The translations under genes were made by a program, and so were the position numbers. From the NCBI GenBank assembly GCA_011389735.1, contig JAABTS010000002.1, forward strand, positions 1 to 64,000: DNA of 64,000 bases. Reading direction: 5' to 3'. The notes under the pieces are model-generated. The model was not told the origin of the DNA. It did not search any database and saw only the letters and a program-made list of their open reading frames with translations. Source of the DNA: Desulfobacteraceae bacterium. GTDB taxonomy: Bacteria > Desulfobacterota > Desulfobacteria > Desulfobacterales > JAABTS01. The stretch's first letter is position 1. Each line of letters opens with the position of its first letter. Positions 55,064 through 63,899 of the stretch are shown here, piece by piece.

Positions 55064-56608
55064 TCACGTTTTCCGGCCTTGAACCGAAGGGAAACGAGCG
55101 GTATCAGTGTGTGGAACGAACCTTGCTGCGCTGAAGCGGTTCATGAAATCTTGATTGACGTTTAATTCCATGTAGGTGATCCGGTTTTTGACGGTTTCCG
55201 GGATTTCGGGAAAACCGCCTTTTTTCAACGCCAGAGCCGCTCCTTCAAGGGAGGAATTCCCGATGGAGACAAAGCGGTCAACTGGAAGATCCGGAATCAT
55301 TCCGATGGTGATGGCGGATACGGGGTCGATAAAGGTTCCAAACGTCCCCGCTATATACAGTTTCGAAATGTCATTCAAGGATATTCCCACGGTCGTGGTG
55401 ATGGTTTCGAGGATGGTGTACATGGCCGCTTTGGAACGGATCAGGGAATCCAAATCGGCCTGGGTTATGCAAAGATCGTCTTCGAGCCCGGAAATTTCCC
55501 TGGGAACCACGATAAGATGATTCAATCCGTCTATGGTTTTGATTCGGTCTCCGCAGGCGTCCGGTTCAAGGCGTCCCCGGATATCAATCATGCCTGCCAG
55601 AAACAACTGCGCCGCCAGATCGATCAGGCCGGAACCGCATATTCCGATAGGGGGCTTGTTTGCGAGGGTGTTGAATTTGAATTCCTTTGTGTTCGGATTG
55701 ATGGTCAGGCTGTCGATCACACCGGGCCCGGCGGTCATTCCCATTTGAGTGACCCCGCCTTCCAGGGCCGGACCCGCGGCTCCGGCGCAGGCGATCAGCC
55801 AGTTATCGTTTCCCAGCACGACTTCCGCATTGGTGCCGACGTCCACCAGCAGAGAAATCTCTTCCGACCGGTCCATTCCGGAATATAGAACGCCCGCGAT
55901 CAAATCGCCGCCGAAATAGCTTCCTATATTCGGAAAAATGAGAATTCGCGACCCGGTGTTGAGGTTTAGCCCGAAATCAGCGGCGCTGCGTATCCCCGGC
56001 GTATTGATAACCGGAATATAGGGTTCCCGGATCATCCAGTAGGGATCGGCGCCCATGAACAAATGCGTCATGGTTGTGTTGCCGGCCAGTGATACGAGAT
56101 AAATATCGCAGGGCAAGATATCGGCTTTTCGAGTCAGCGCGCCGATTTTTTCGTTCAACGCTTCTGACAGCAGCTTTTGAGCTGTTTCCAGGCCGTCTTC
56201 GGTTTCACAATACCTTACGCGGGTCAGTATATCCGGTCCGATGGAAATTTGGGGATTGTCGAAGGATGTTTCCGCCATTGCGGCTCCTGACTCCAGGTTC
56301 ACGATTCTCAGTGAAATCCGGGTGGTGCCCAAATCCACTGCGAGTCCCGCAATGGTCAAGGATTGGTCCGGATCAAGTATGCCGACCACGTCCCACCTGT
56401 CATAATCTTTCACCAGCACGCAATCGACGGCGTAATTGCATTTTCGCAACAGACCCGGCAGCCGCTGCAATAGTGGCGTATCGATAAAAAAATGATCGGC
56501 GTTTAACTGTTTTTTCAGTTTTCGAATCAACCGGTCCGCGTCGGCGGTGTTGTCCATGAGCGTCGGCGGGGTCAATCGAACGGTTTGCACCGGTCCCTCA
56601 TTTTGCAT
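55064..56608 (-). CDS. RACo-like ASKHA-domain protein (DUF4445), lacking the ferredoxin domain
   Basis: The 514-aa protein matches the linker and middle region (DTPLLQRLPGLLRKC) and the large ASKHA ATPase part (GLAVDLGTTRISL, SLAGNTTMTHL, LVDVGTNAEVVLG, GICGSGLIDL, YIAGTFGTFIDP) of reductive activators of corrinoid proteins. The N-terminal [2Fe-2S] ferredoxin domain of canonical RACo is missing. It overlaps the sirtuin gene by 11 bp, while no methyltransferase or corrinoid protein gene is nearby. It may reactivate a corrinoid protein with an external electron donor. Confidence 0.88.
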   Translation of the reverse strand: MQNEGPVQTVRLTPPTLMDNTADADRLIRKLKKQLNADHFFIDTPLLQRLPGLLRKCNYAVDCVLVKDYDRWDVVGILDPDQSLTIAGLAVDLGTTRISLRIVNLESGAAMAETSFDNPQISIGPDILTRVRYCETEDGLETAQKLLSEALNEKIGALTRKADILPCDIYLVSLAGNTTMTHLFMGADPYWMIREPYIPVINTPGIRSAADFGLNLNTGSRILIFPNIGSYFGGDLIAGVLYSGMDRSEEISLLVDVGTNAEVVLGNDNWLIACAGAAGPALEGGVTQMGMTAGPGVIDSLTINPNTKEFKFNTLANKPPIGICGSGLIDLAAQLFLAGMIDIRGRLEPDACGDRIKTIDGLNHLIVVPREISGLEDDLCITQADLDSLIRSKAAMYTILETITTTVGISLNDISKLYIAGTFGTFIDPVSAITIGMIPDLPVDRFVSIGNSSLEGAALALKKGGFPEIPETVKNRITYMELNVNQDFMNRFSAARFVPHTDTARFPSVQGRKT

Positions 56609-57356
56609 GGCCCGCCGCCTTTTCCAGCTCGTCCGCGATCTGTTTCATGATGCTTCCGGCTCCGCCTTCGATCAGGTAATCGCTGATCCGATTCGTGAGC
56701 GAGGTGGGTTCCGGGTTGATTTCGATAATTTTGGCGCCGTTTTCCCTGGCTATGACGGGCATGAAAGCGGCCGGCTGAACTATTGCGGATGTCCCGATCA
56801 CCAGCATTAGATCGCATTGGGACGCCTCCACCTGAGACCGCGCCATTTCATTTTCCGGGATCGCTTCGCCGAAAAAGACGCAGTCAGGCCTTAAAATTCC
56901 AGTACATTCGCATGTTGGAGGAATTTGCGTCAGGTTGATCATGCCGGTTTCATAAGTTTTGCCGCATTTCAGGCAGAATTGCCTTGCGAATGTGCCGTGG
57001 AATTCGATTACATCGGCGACCCCGGCCGACTGATGCAATCCGTCCACGTTTTGAGTGATGACGGATTGAAGTTTTCCCAACTTCTGCATACGGTAGAGCG
57101 CGATGTGGGCGTCGTTAGGTTTCGCCGTATCGATTACGCCTTTCATTTCCCGGATCAGAATATCCCAGACTTTGGCCGGGTCGCGCATAAATGAATCGAT
57201 ATGCGCAAATTCCATGGGATCGAGTTTTTCCCACAATCCCCCTTTGCCTCGAAACGGCGGAATTCCGCTTTCAACGGAAATTCCGGCGCCGGTCAGAGCG
57301 ACCACATGGTTCGCCGCCGTGATGTCATCTACGGCTCGTTTAATTAAATCAGTCAT
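56598..57356 (-). CDS. NAD-dependent protein deacylase (Sir2 family)
   Basis: From the start at 57356 (after GAGGTT) the product is 252 aa. It has GAGISVESGIPPFRG, TQNVDGLHQSAG, the catalytic histidine in EFHGTF, a zinc site from CLKC and CEC, and GTSAIVQPAA. An ATG at 57368 is also in frame but coincides with the ribosome site. It removes acyl groups from lysines using NAD. It is coupled to the RACo-like gene. Confidence 0.93.
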   Translation of the reverse strand: MTDLIKRAVDDITAANHVVALTGAGISVESGIPPFRGKGGLWEKLDPMEFAHIDSFMRDPAKVWDILIREMKGVIDTAKPNDAHIALYRMQKLGKLQSVITQNVDGLHQSAGVADVIEFHGTFARQFCLKCGKTYETGMINLTQIPPTCECTGILRPDCVFFGEAIPENEMARSQVEASQCDLMLVIGTSAIVQPAAFMPVIARENGAKIIEINPEPTSLTNRISDYLIEGGAGSIMKQIADELEKAAGHAK

Positions 57357-57395
57357 GGTTAACCTCATTAGTTTGTCGTCAGGCGATACAATAAA

Positions 57396-58226
57396 TTATT
57401 CGCACATTTGTATCAATTCATGCGTGTACAGGCCCTCTTTTTCGTATATAACCAGAGGGGGTCCGATTTTGAGCCCCGGCCGGCCGCCCTTGACGCCTTC
57501 GGCGATGAGGAGTTCAGCCTCTGTATGCCGCCGGGAATGAATCATGCGAAGATATTTCGGTTCGATCCCGGTGTTTCGCATCATACAAATCAGGTCGGCC
57601 GCCCGTTCGGCCGGATAGATGATGAGAAACCGTCCGAATCTCCGAATCAATCTATGGGCCGCTGCCGTGATATCCGCCAGTGTCGCCGCAAGCTCATGGC
57701 GCGCCACGGCTTTTTCCGAATCCGGATTGATCCGTCCGCTGCCGGCCTTTCGATAAGGCGGGTTGGCTACCGCCATGTCCACCCGGCCGGATACGGTCTT
57801 TTGAGTGGCCTGTTTTAAATCCATACGGATGATGTCGATATTTGCTTCCAGCCCGTTCAACCGGACGTTCTGTTCGGCCAGATCAGCAAGCGGGTCCTGG
57901 ATTTCGATTCCGGCCACAGTGAGCCTCGGATTCCGGTGCGCCAGGATAATGGGTATGATTCCACATCCCGTTCCTAGATCGACTATGGTTTGCGCGTCAC
58001 GAAGACCGGCCTCCCACGCCAGTATGACCGAGTCTATCGAAAACCGGTATCCGTTTCGCCGCTGGCGTATTTTAATTTTTCCTTGAAAGAAATCGCCGGT
58101 TGTGACGCCGGATGCGTTTGGCAAATCTTGATCCATAATCGATTCCGGAACCGGTTTTGCTGTTCGTTCGCCGGAGGGTTGTCTCAAATCCGGCGGCGTT
58201 CGATGTTTCGCCGCCGCAGAAATCAC
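57396..58226 (-). CDS. TrmN6/YfiC-like N6-adenine tRNA methyltransferase
   Basis: The 276-aa protein has a SAM-binding DLGTGCGIIPIILA and the catalytic NPPY (AVANPPYRKAGSG) of N6-adenine methyltransferases. Layout and FFQGKIKIRQRRNGYRFSIDSVILA near the start match the YfiC group, which modifies A37 of tRNA1(Val). The start is a GTG overlapping the upstream stop (GTGA); an ATG at 58136 would give a shorter, more usual N-terminus. Confidence 0.85.
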   Translation of the reverse strand: MISAAAKHRTPPDLRQPSGERTAKPVPESIMDQDLPNASGVTTGDFFQGKIKIRQRRNGYRFSIDSVILAWEAGLRDAQTIVDLGTGCGIIPIILAHRNPRLTVAGIEIQDPLADLAEQNVRLNGLEANIDIIRMDLKQATQKTVSGRVDMAVANPPYRKAGSGRINPDSEKAVARHELAATLADITAAAHRLIRRFGRFLIIYPAERAADLICMMRNTGIEPKYLRMIHSRRHTEAELLIAEGVKGGRPGLKIGPPLVIYEKEGLYTHELIQMCE

Positions 58227-58549
58227 AAAGCCCCCACCTTGAAGATGATATCCCGGATTCTTTTTTTACCCAGGGCTTTATTGAGCTTATCAATCAGTTC
58301 CGCTTTACAGAAACTGAGATGATGTATCCAGGCTGAATTCGATACATAAACAATAAGGGCGTCATCCTTCAGCATATCGGGCCTGGTTTCGTCACAAATT
58401 GGGAATCCTACCGTTTGATCCCAGATTTCCCAGATTTGAACCACTTCACGATTTTTTTCAGGAATTACGGACTTCAAGGTTTTTTGAACAAGCGCGCCGA
58501 TTTCCGTAAAGTCGTGCTTTGAATACGGATTTGATGTCATCGGCGTCAC
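58223..58549 (-). CDS. DUF721/DciA-family protein
   Basis: The 108-aa protein has the DUF721 pattern (IWDQTVG, then LIVYVSNSAWIHHLSFCKAELIDKLN, IRDIIFKVG). Members are linked to loading or handling of the replicative helicase DnaB in bacteria without DnaC. The start is a GTG overlapping the preceding stop; an ATG at 58540 is also possible. Confidence 0.85.
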   Translation of the reverse strand: MTPMTSNPYSKHDFTEIGALVQKTLKSVIPEKNREVVQIWEIWDQTVGFPICDETRPDMLKDDALIVYVSNSAWIHHLSFCKAELIDKLNKALGKKRIRDIIFKVGAL

Positions 58550-58911
58550 CCGACCAGTTCCCGGATCGCGCCGATCAATTCTTTCCGGTCGAACGGCTTG
58601 GCGAATGTCCGGGCGGCGCCGAGGCTATGGGCGATTTCCAGGTAATTGTCGGGACTGACCCGGCCTCCTCCGGATATGGCGATATATTTCATATTCGGAT
58701 AGTCGCGGCGAAAATCCATAATGGTTTCAAATCCTTCTTTTTCCGGCATAACGATATCTATCACGGCGATATCGAATCGTCCTTCCTTGAGTCTGTCCAA
58801 CGCCTCGTTCCCGTTACCGGCTCCTACAACCTCATAGCCCGCGTTTTCGATAGACTCCTTGAGCATCTCTCTGAGCATTTCATCGTCGTCAATCAACAAT
58901 ACTCTCGGCAT
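58546..58911 (-). CDS. Single-domain response regulator
   Basis: The 121-aa receiver has the acidic pocket (LLIDDDE), the phosphorylatable Asp52 in AVIDIVMPEKEG, and the Lys in FAKPF. It has no output domain, as in CheY-like proteins. It begins one base after the histidine kinase gene ends, so it is probably a target of that kinase. Confidence 0.93.
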   Translation of the reverse strand: MPRVLLIDDDEMLREMLKESIENAGYEVVGAGNGNEALDRLKEGRFDIAVIDIVMPEKEGFETIMDFRRDYPNMKYIAISGGGRVSPDNYLEIAHSLGAARTFAKPFDRKELIGAIRELVG

Positions 58912-60807
58912 TTATCTTTCCTTTCCATTGGTCCGATCCAAAATGTTACGCACCGCCCGATCGATATCTCTTTTTAACAACGGCTTTTTTAAGATGACAT
59001 CGATACCGTTTTTTCCGGCCTTTTCATGTTCAATCCGCATCCCGAAACCGCTGCAAAGAATGACCGGCATATCCGGCCGGATTTTTTTGAGCGCTTTCGC
59101 CAGTTGTATCCCGTTGAGATCCGGCATCACCAGATCTGTAATGACGGCATGGAAAGACTTTGGATCTTTTTCAAATAATTCGAGCGCCGTCAAGCTATTT
59201 TCCGCCGGAACCACAGAATAGCCCAATGATTCGAGCATCTCAACGCCCAACTGCACAAGATCGGGCTCATCGTCAACCAGTAAAATCCGTTCATCGCCCC
59301 CCTTGATTTCATAATTTTTTTCGATTTCAACCGCCGCCCGTTCATCGGGCTTAGGCAAATAGACATGAAACGTCGCACCCTGATCCTTTCGACTTTCAAC
59401 GGTTATTTCGCCGCCAAGGCTCTTTACCGTTCCGTGAACTACCGCAAGTCCCATCCCGGAACCTTCTCCCTGCTGTTTGGTCGTAAAAAAAGGATCAAAG
59501 ATCCGTTCCATCACGGATTGATCGATTCCCCGGCCCGTATCTCGAACCTGGATTTCAATATAATCCCTGGGTGTGTCTGGATCTCCGCTATGAATGAATG
59601 GGACCGGCGATGCGCTTTCTTTTACTTTGATTTCCAGTTCGCCGCCGTTGTCTTTCATGGCGTGGAGGGCGTTGGCGCACAGGTTCATGATAATGCGGTG
59701 AAGTTGAGTGGGGTTGGCCATAATAGTGACCGGCTCGTTTTCTCCCGGATGAACGATCGATATATTATCCGGTAGATTGGCTTGAAGGAGTTGAAGCACC
59801 TCTTTGACAATGCTGTTGACGGAGACCGGAATTTTTTCCTGTTCGTCCTGCCTGCTGAAGGCCAGAATTTGCTGCACCAAATCTTTGGCGCGGCGGCCCG
59901 CGGTCATCACCTGATTCAGATATCGGGATATCCGGGTGTCCCGACCGGCCGCTTCAATGGCCATATCGGCGTACCCCATGATAGATCCCAGAATATTGTT
60001 GAAATCATGGGCGATTCCACCCGCAAGCGTCCCGATCGCCTGTAACCGCTGGGATTGCCTCAGCTTTTCTTCGTACTTGCGGGACGTTTCCCACGCCCGC
60101 TTTCTTTCGGCGATTTCCGCCTTTAACTGCTCGTTAGCCGTCTTCAATTCCGATGTTCTTTCGGCCACCAGATCTTCGAGGTGATGCCGGTGCCGCTTCA
60201 GCTCGCTCTCGGATTCGGCCAGCCGTTCCACTTTATCCGCAAGCTCCTGATTGATGCTTCTGATAGTTTCGTACAGATCGAAGCATTCGAGGGCGTTGGC
60301 GCTCTTGTTCAGCACCACGGACAGCAGGCCGAGCGATATTTCCTGAACATCTCCGGCGTTTTCCTGGAGAAGCCCGACAAACATCCCCCTGACCTTGATT
60401 ACGGTCGTAATGACATGGAGCAGTAATTGAGAGCTGAAATCGTTGTTGTATACGATCACCGGCCGGTTTTCATCGATAGCCCGGGCGAAAGTGCCTTCCT
60501 CAATCAGAAAATCGGTTTCACGCTGAAAAAAGTCTTTATAATTCGAGGGCTTACAATCAAAAAGAAAGAAATCCGAATCGGTGTCGCGAATCAGAAAAAA
60601 AGCGGTGGCCTTGAAATGGATGAGCTTGATGAGGCGTTTTCTGGTTTCGAGCAGAATTTCCAGGGGTTCGTCCAGTTTGTTGATACTGTCCTGGAAATCT
60701 CCGAGCGACGAAGCCATTTCAACCGCATCATGAGTGAAACGGTTGATCTCTTCGAGATAAGCGATACGCTCTTCCAGGTGTTTGATTTGAATCGAGGCGT
60801 CAGTCAT
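58912..60807 (-). CDS. Hybrid sensor histidine kinase with C-terminal receiver
   Basis: The 631-aa protein has a GAF-like N-terminal sensor (about residues 40-190), a coiled coil (residues about 190-245), a HisKA domain with the phospho-acceptor His in AHDFNNILGSIMGYAD near residue 266, an HATPase domain (MNLCANALHAM, VRDTGRGID, GSGMGLAVVHG), and a receiver with Asp in VITDLVMPDLNG near 559. No membrane helix is visible, so it senses a cytoplasmic signal. It overlaps the HDOD gene by 8 bp. Confidence 0.93.
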   Translation of the reverse strand: MTDASIQIKHLEERIAYLEEINRFTHDAVEMASSLGDFQDSINKLDEPLEILLETRKRLIKLIHFKATAFFLIRDTDSDFFLFDCKPSNYKDFFQRETDFLIEEGTFARAIDENRPVIVYNNDFSSQLLLHVITTVIKVRGMFVGLLQENAGDVQEISLGLLSVVLNKSANALECFDLYETIRSINQELADKVERLAESESELKRHRHHLEDLVAERTSELKTANEQLKAEIAERKRAWETSRKYEEKLRQSQRLQAIGTLAGGIAHDFNNILGSIMGYADMAIEAAGRDTRISRYLNQVMTAGRRAKDLVQQILAFSRQDEQEKIPVSVNSIVKEVLQLLQANLPDNISIVHPGENEPVTIMANPTQLHRIIMNLCANALHAMKDNGGELEIKVKESASPVPFIHSGDPDTPRDYIEIQVRDTGRGIDQSVMERIFDPFFTTKQQGEGSGMGLAVVHGTVKSLGGEITVESRKDQGATFHVYLPKPDERAAVEIEKNYEIKGGDERILLVDDEPDLVQLGVEMLESLGYSVVPAENSLTALELFEKDPKSFHAVITDLVMPDLNGIQLAKALKKIRPDMPVILCSGFGMRIEHEKAGKNGIDVILKKPLLKRDIDRAVRNILDRTNGKER

Positions 60808-62056
60808 GGAAAAAGAACCTGATAATTTCGGCGAGCTGGCGGTCGATTTGCTTGATCACAGCGGGAAACACGCCCGGTGAAAGACCGGTCAAATCCCATG
60901 TGTTCGGATTGACGCTATGAACGAGTTTTTCTCCGCTCGATCCGGATTCGATCGCATTGACAATAATATCCGCTATGCAGATCAGAGCCGGTTCCATCGG
61001 CGTTTGAGCGGACATGGGCGTATGATGGTATGCTACCAGGTGTTCGATTGAAACCGGTAGTTTCCATCGTTTCAACAGGCTTCGCCCGATTTCCGTATGG
61101 CGAACTCCAAGGACGCATCGTTCCGCGTCATTCAAAAAAATTTCCTTTCTACGAGCTGTTGCAATGGCTTCACGGCCGTAAATGGGAGCGAAATTGTAAA
61201 TTATCAGGCGGCCGATATCATGGAGCAGTCCGCCGATGAACATCCGTTCCGAGTTGGGCATGTTTTTGCATCGGGCAAGGGTCCTTGCCGCTATGCCGCA
61301 ACTGACGCTGTGTTTCCAAAACGATTCCATATTGATCAATTCGCCGGGGATATTTTTAAAGGTGTTGACGATTTGCACGCCCAGCGCCAGCGCCGTGATT
61401 TGCTTGGCCCCCATCAGTATGACGGCCCGGGATATGTTGTCGATCTTGCTTGCAAAGCCGTAAAAGGCGCTGTTTACGATTCTCAGCACTCGGGCGCTAA
61501 GGCCGGTGTCCAGGCTGACGATATCCGCCACGTCCTTGCTGGAACTTCTCGGGTTGTTTATAACATTGGTGAGCCGGTGAAAAATCGTGGGAAGGGACGG
61601 AAGGTCGATATTGTTTAAAACCGGATCAGACAGCAAATTTCGGAGTTTTTCTTTTTGATTCGGAAACACGGATGCGCCCGCCGGGATCTCAAATTCCCTC
61701 GCCATCCGGCTCTCGCTTTCGGTTCCCGATTTCAACGCCGTAGCTTTACGCCGTACGCAAAGACGGAAAAGCTCCGCGACCGGAGCGTAATCCAGGTCCG
61801 TCCCGGCGAATTTACGTTTCATGTATTGCTCGGCGGGAGCAAGGTACTTATCTTCAATGTCGGGCAAGGCGTCAACGGATTCATTCTCCGGGATATCAAC
61901 GCTCACCTCCATGACCCCCCAGGCTTTCAGAATACGGATATGCCTGGAAGTCAACGGAACATCTTTTCCGATCAAAAACCGGCCCCGCCTGTCATACACA
62001 TTCGCCGCGGGCGCCATTCCCGGGATCACTTCATCGACATTTACGATTTTCGCCAT
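60800..62056 (-). CDS. HDOD-domain signalling protein
   Basis: From the ATG at 62056 the product is 418 aa. A short N-terminal domain (GMAPAANVYDRRGRFLIGKDV) resembles the DUF3391-like part of HD-GYP proteins. Residues about 150-345 form an HDOD domain (LPSLPTIFHRLTNVI, VNSAFYGFASKIDNISRAVILMG, GGLLHDIGRL). HDOD proteins act as regulators rather than as phosphodiesterases. An in-frame TTG extends the frame to 62089. Confidence 0.88.
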   Translation of the reverse strand: MAKIVNVDEVIPGMAPAANVYDRRGRFLIGKDVPLTSRHIRILKAWGVMEVSVDIPENESVDALPDIEDKYLAPAEQYMKRKFAGTDLDYAPVAELFRLCVRRKATALKSGTESESRMAREFEIPAGASVFPNQKEKLRNLLSDPVLNNIDLPSLPTIFHRLTNVINNPRSSSKDVADIVSLDTGLSARVLRIVNSAFYGFASKIDNISRAVILMGAKQITALALGVQIVNTFKNIPGELINMESFWKHSVSCGIAARTLARCKNMPNSERMFIGGLLHDIGRLIIYNFAPIYGREAIATARRKEIFLNDAERCVLGVRHTEIGRSLLKRWKLPVSIEHLVAYHHTPMSAQTPMEPALICIADIIVNAIESGSSGEKLVHSVNPNTWDLTGLSPGVFPAVIKQIDRQLAEIIRFFFHD

Positions 62057-62138
62057 AATCCGGTCTTCCAAAAAATTCCAGCAGTACAAAAACTTTTATT
62101 TACATTTGATACAGCCTGCTGAGAGGTAATATATGAGA

Positions 62139-62358
62139 ACCTGTAGTTTTTCAGGAATTAAATTTCACGAGGCGGCAGGCCCGGGATTGTTGCATTTTGC
62201 GTTGAATGCTAAATTATTTATGTTGAATGCTAAATTTTAAATGAGGGGGGGACTCACATTCCACATTCAACATTCAACATTCAACATTCAACATAATATA
62301 ATTCGGATATCCCCGGGCCGACAAAGCAGTGAAATTAATTATCTGAAAAGCTATATCG
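62139..62358. repeat. Family-A palindrome split by a head-to-head heptamer array (E5)
   Basis: The left family-A half (tttttcaggaattaaatttc and ggcggcaggcccggg) and the right half (ccccgggccgac and cagtgaaattaattatctga) are separated by gttgaat/gctaaat units, a ggggggactcac centre and inverse attcaac units (62202-62295). It shows that the heptamer array can sit exactly at the centre of family A. Confidence 0.85.
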
Positions 62359-63616
62359 ATCCGCCAAAGGGTAAAACGGCGCTTCTAAGCCGCTCGATTT
62401 CGGCCTCCAGCTCCTTTAGTTTTTCATCAGCCTCGTCAAAAAGGCCGTGTTTTCCGATCTCTTCCAGTTCGAGGGCCGCCTGGGCCACTCTTTTTGCGGA
62501 TAAATTGAGGCTCATGCCCTTCAGAGAATGGGCGCCGAACCGGATTTGATTACCGTTTTTGGACGCCACCCCCTCCCGTAACGCATTTAACGGCCCTTCG
62601 ATATTGTCAAAGAAAAGTTTGATCAATTCTTTCACCAATTGTTCACGGCCGCCGGCGATCGCCAGTATGGTTTTCATGCTGAACACATCATCCCCGGAGT
62701 CTCCGGCGTCGTCCGCAACTTTTGCTTCAGGGCCGTTTTTGTCGATCACGGCTTCGATGGCCTTGAAAAGTTCCGAAGGCTTATAAGGTTTTTGGAGATA
62801 TTCGTCCATCCCGGCCTGAAGGCAGCTTTCCCGGTCGGTGTCGGCCCCGAAAGCGGTCACGGCGATAATGGGAATATGACTTTCCTTTCCTTTTTCAAGA
62901 GACCTGATTCGCCGGGTGGCTTCCAGCCCGTCCATTTCAGGCATTTGAATATCCATGAGGATCAAATCATACCCGCCCTTTTGATAGGCGTTCACCGCCT
63001 TTTTACCGTTATCGACCACCCTGACCGAATGCCCTCTCATTTCCAGGATAGATATAGCCACCTTTTTATTGAATGGGTTGTCTTCGGCCATCAGGATCGA
63101 TAATTCTTTTTGCGAAGGCTTTAATTCGGGCCGAGGCTCGTCTTCCGGAATTGACGGGAGAGGCTCGGAGGTCTCGGTTTGAAAGGCGTCCCTGCATTCA
63201 GTATCCCCCGTTTCATTGTCCAGGGCCGAAGGGAATTTTAAATATTTTTTCAGAATCGCATCGACGATTTTGAAATAGTTTCCGACGGGATCTTTGATGA
63301 CATAATGAGAGGCTCCCAGATCGATCGCCCGGGCCGCCGCATCCTCCTGGCCCCTCGCAGCCATGAACAGCAAAGGCGCGCTGACATTGCGGAGTAAAAG
63401 CGTTTCCACGAATTCAACACCGGTCATATCTTCGATTTTTTGATCGACAAGGATCAGGTCGCAGTTTTTCAGATCGGACGATTTTATTGCCGCCGAGCCG
63501 GATTCAAACTGTTTTAAATCGATTCCGGCGATGGTTTCGGAGATGTGAAACACCACCTCCCTGGGCGTTCCGACAAACAGCATTTGGCTTTTTTCCTGGT
63601 TGAATCCGAGCGTCAT
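62351..63616 (-). CDS. REC-REC-HPt phosphorelay protein
   Basis: The 421-aa protein has a first receiver (ILVDQKIEDMTG, Asp near residue 57), a linker, a second receiver (ILMDIQMPEMDG, Asp near 220, with LQKPY), and a C-terminal HPt domain whose phospho-histidine is in GAHSLKGMSLNLSA near 363. No kinase domain is present. It could pass phosphate to or from the hybrid kinase encoded 1.5 kb downstream. Its last codons lie within or next to the family-A element. Confidence 0.92.
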   Translation of the reverse strand: MTLGFNQEKSQMLFVGTPREVVFHISETIAGIDLKQFESGSAAIKSSDLKNCDLILVDQKIEDMTGVEFVETLLLRNVSAPLLFMAARGQEDAAARAIDLGASHYVIKDPVGNYFKIVDAILKKYLKFPSALDNETGDTECRDAFQTETSEPLPSIPEDEPRPELKPSQKELSILMAEDNPFNKKVAISILEMRGHSVRVVDNGKKAVNAYQKGGYDLILMDIQMPEMDGLEATRRIRSLEKGKESHIPIIAVTAFGADTDRESCLQAGMDEYLQKPYKPSELFKAIEAVIDKNGPEAKVADDAGDSGDDVFSMKTILAIAGGREQLVKELIKLFFDNIEGPLNALREGVASKNGNQIRFGAHSLKGMSLNLSAKRVAQAALELEEIGKHGLFDEADEKLKELEAEIERLRSAVLPFGGSI

Positions 63617-63633
63617 TCAGCCTCCCTTGATTA

Positions 63634-63745
63634 CTATAGCCTTCCGGAATTCAAATTTCATTGTATTTTCGGCCCGTGATGCAAGAATATTATGATCCCG
63701 GGCCCGTCGCCTTGTGAAATTCAATTTCTGAAAACCGTATAACTC
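63634..63745. repeat. Complete family-A element
   Basis: Ends ccttccggaattcaaatttc and gtgaaattcaatttctgaaa, with tcccgggcccgtcgc in the centre. Confidence 0.85.
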
Positions 63746-63760
63746 TTTTCAAATATTTTA

Positions 63761-63899
63761 TTTGGGTTTAGTTCAAAAACCTGCCGCTTATATCTCAAAA
63801 TATACCACGAAATACACGAAATACACGAAAAATGTTTATGAAATTTTTTTCGTGTTTTTCGTGGTTCTTTATAAGTCGGCCGAAATTGGAGCCAAACAC
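63761..63899. repeat. Family-D element with an internal ccacgaaatacacgaaa hairpin
   Basis: The left end tttgggtttagttc and the right end cggccgaaattggagccaaa are roughly inverse. Inside, accacgaaatacacgaaa (63804) faces tttcgtgtttttcgtgg (63848). It matches the remnant at 4453-4536. Confidence 0.75.
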
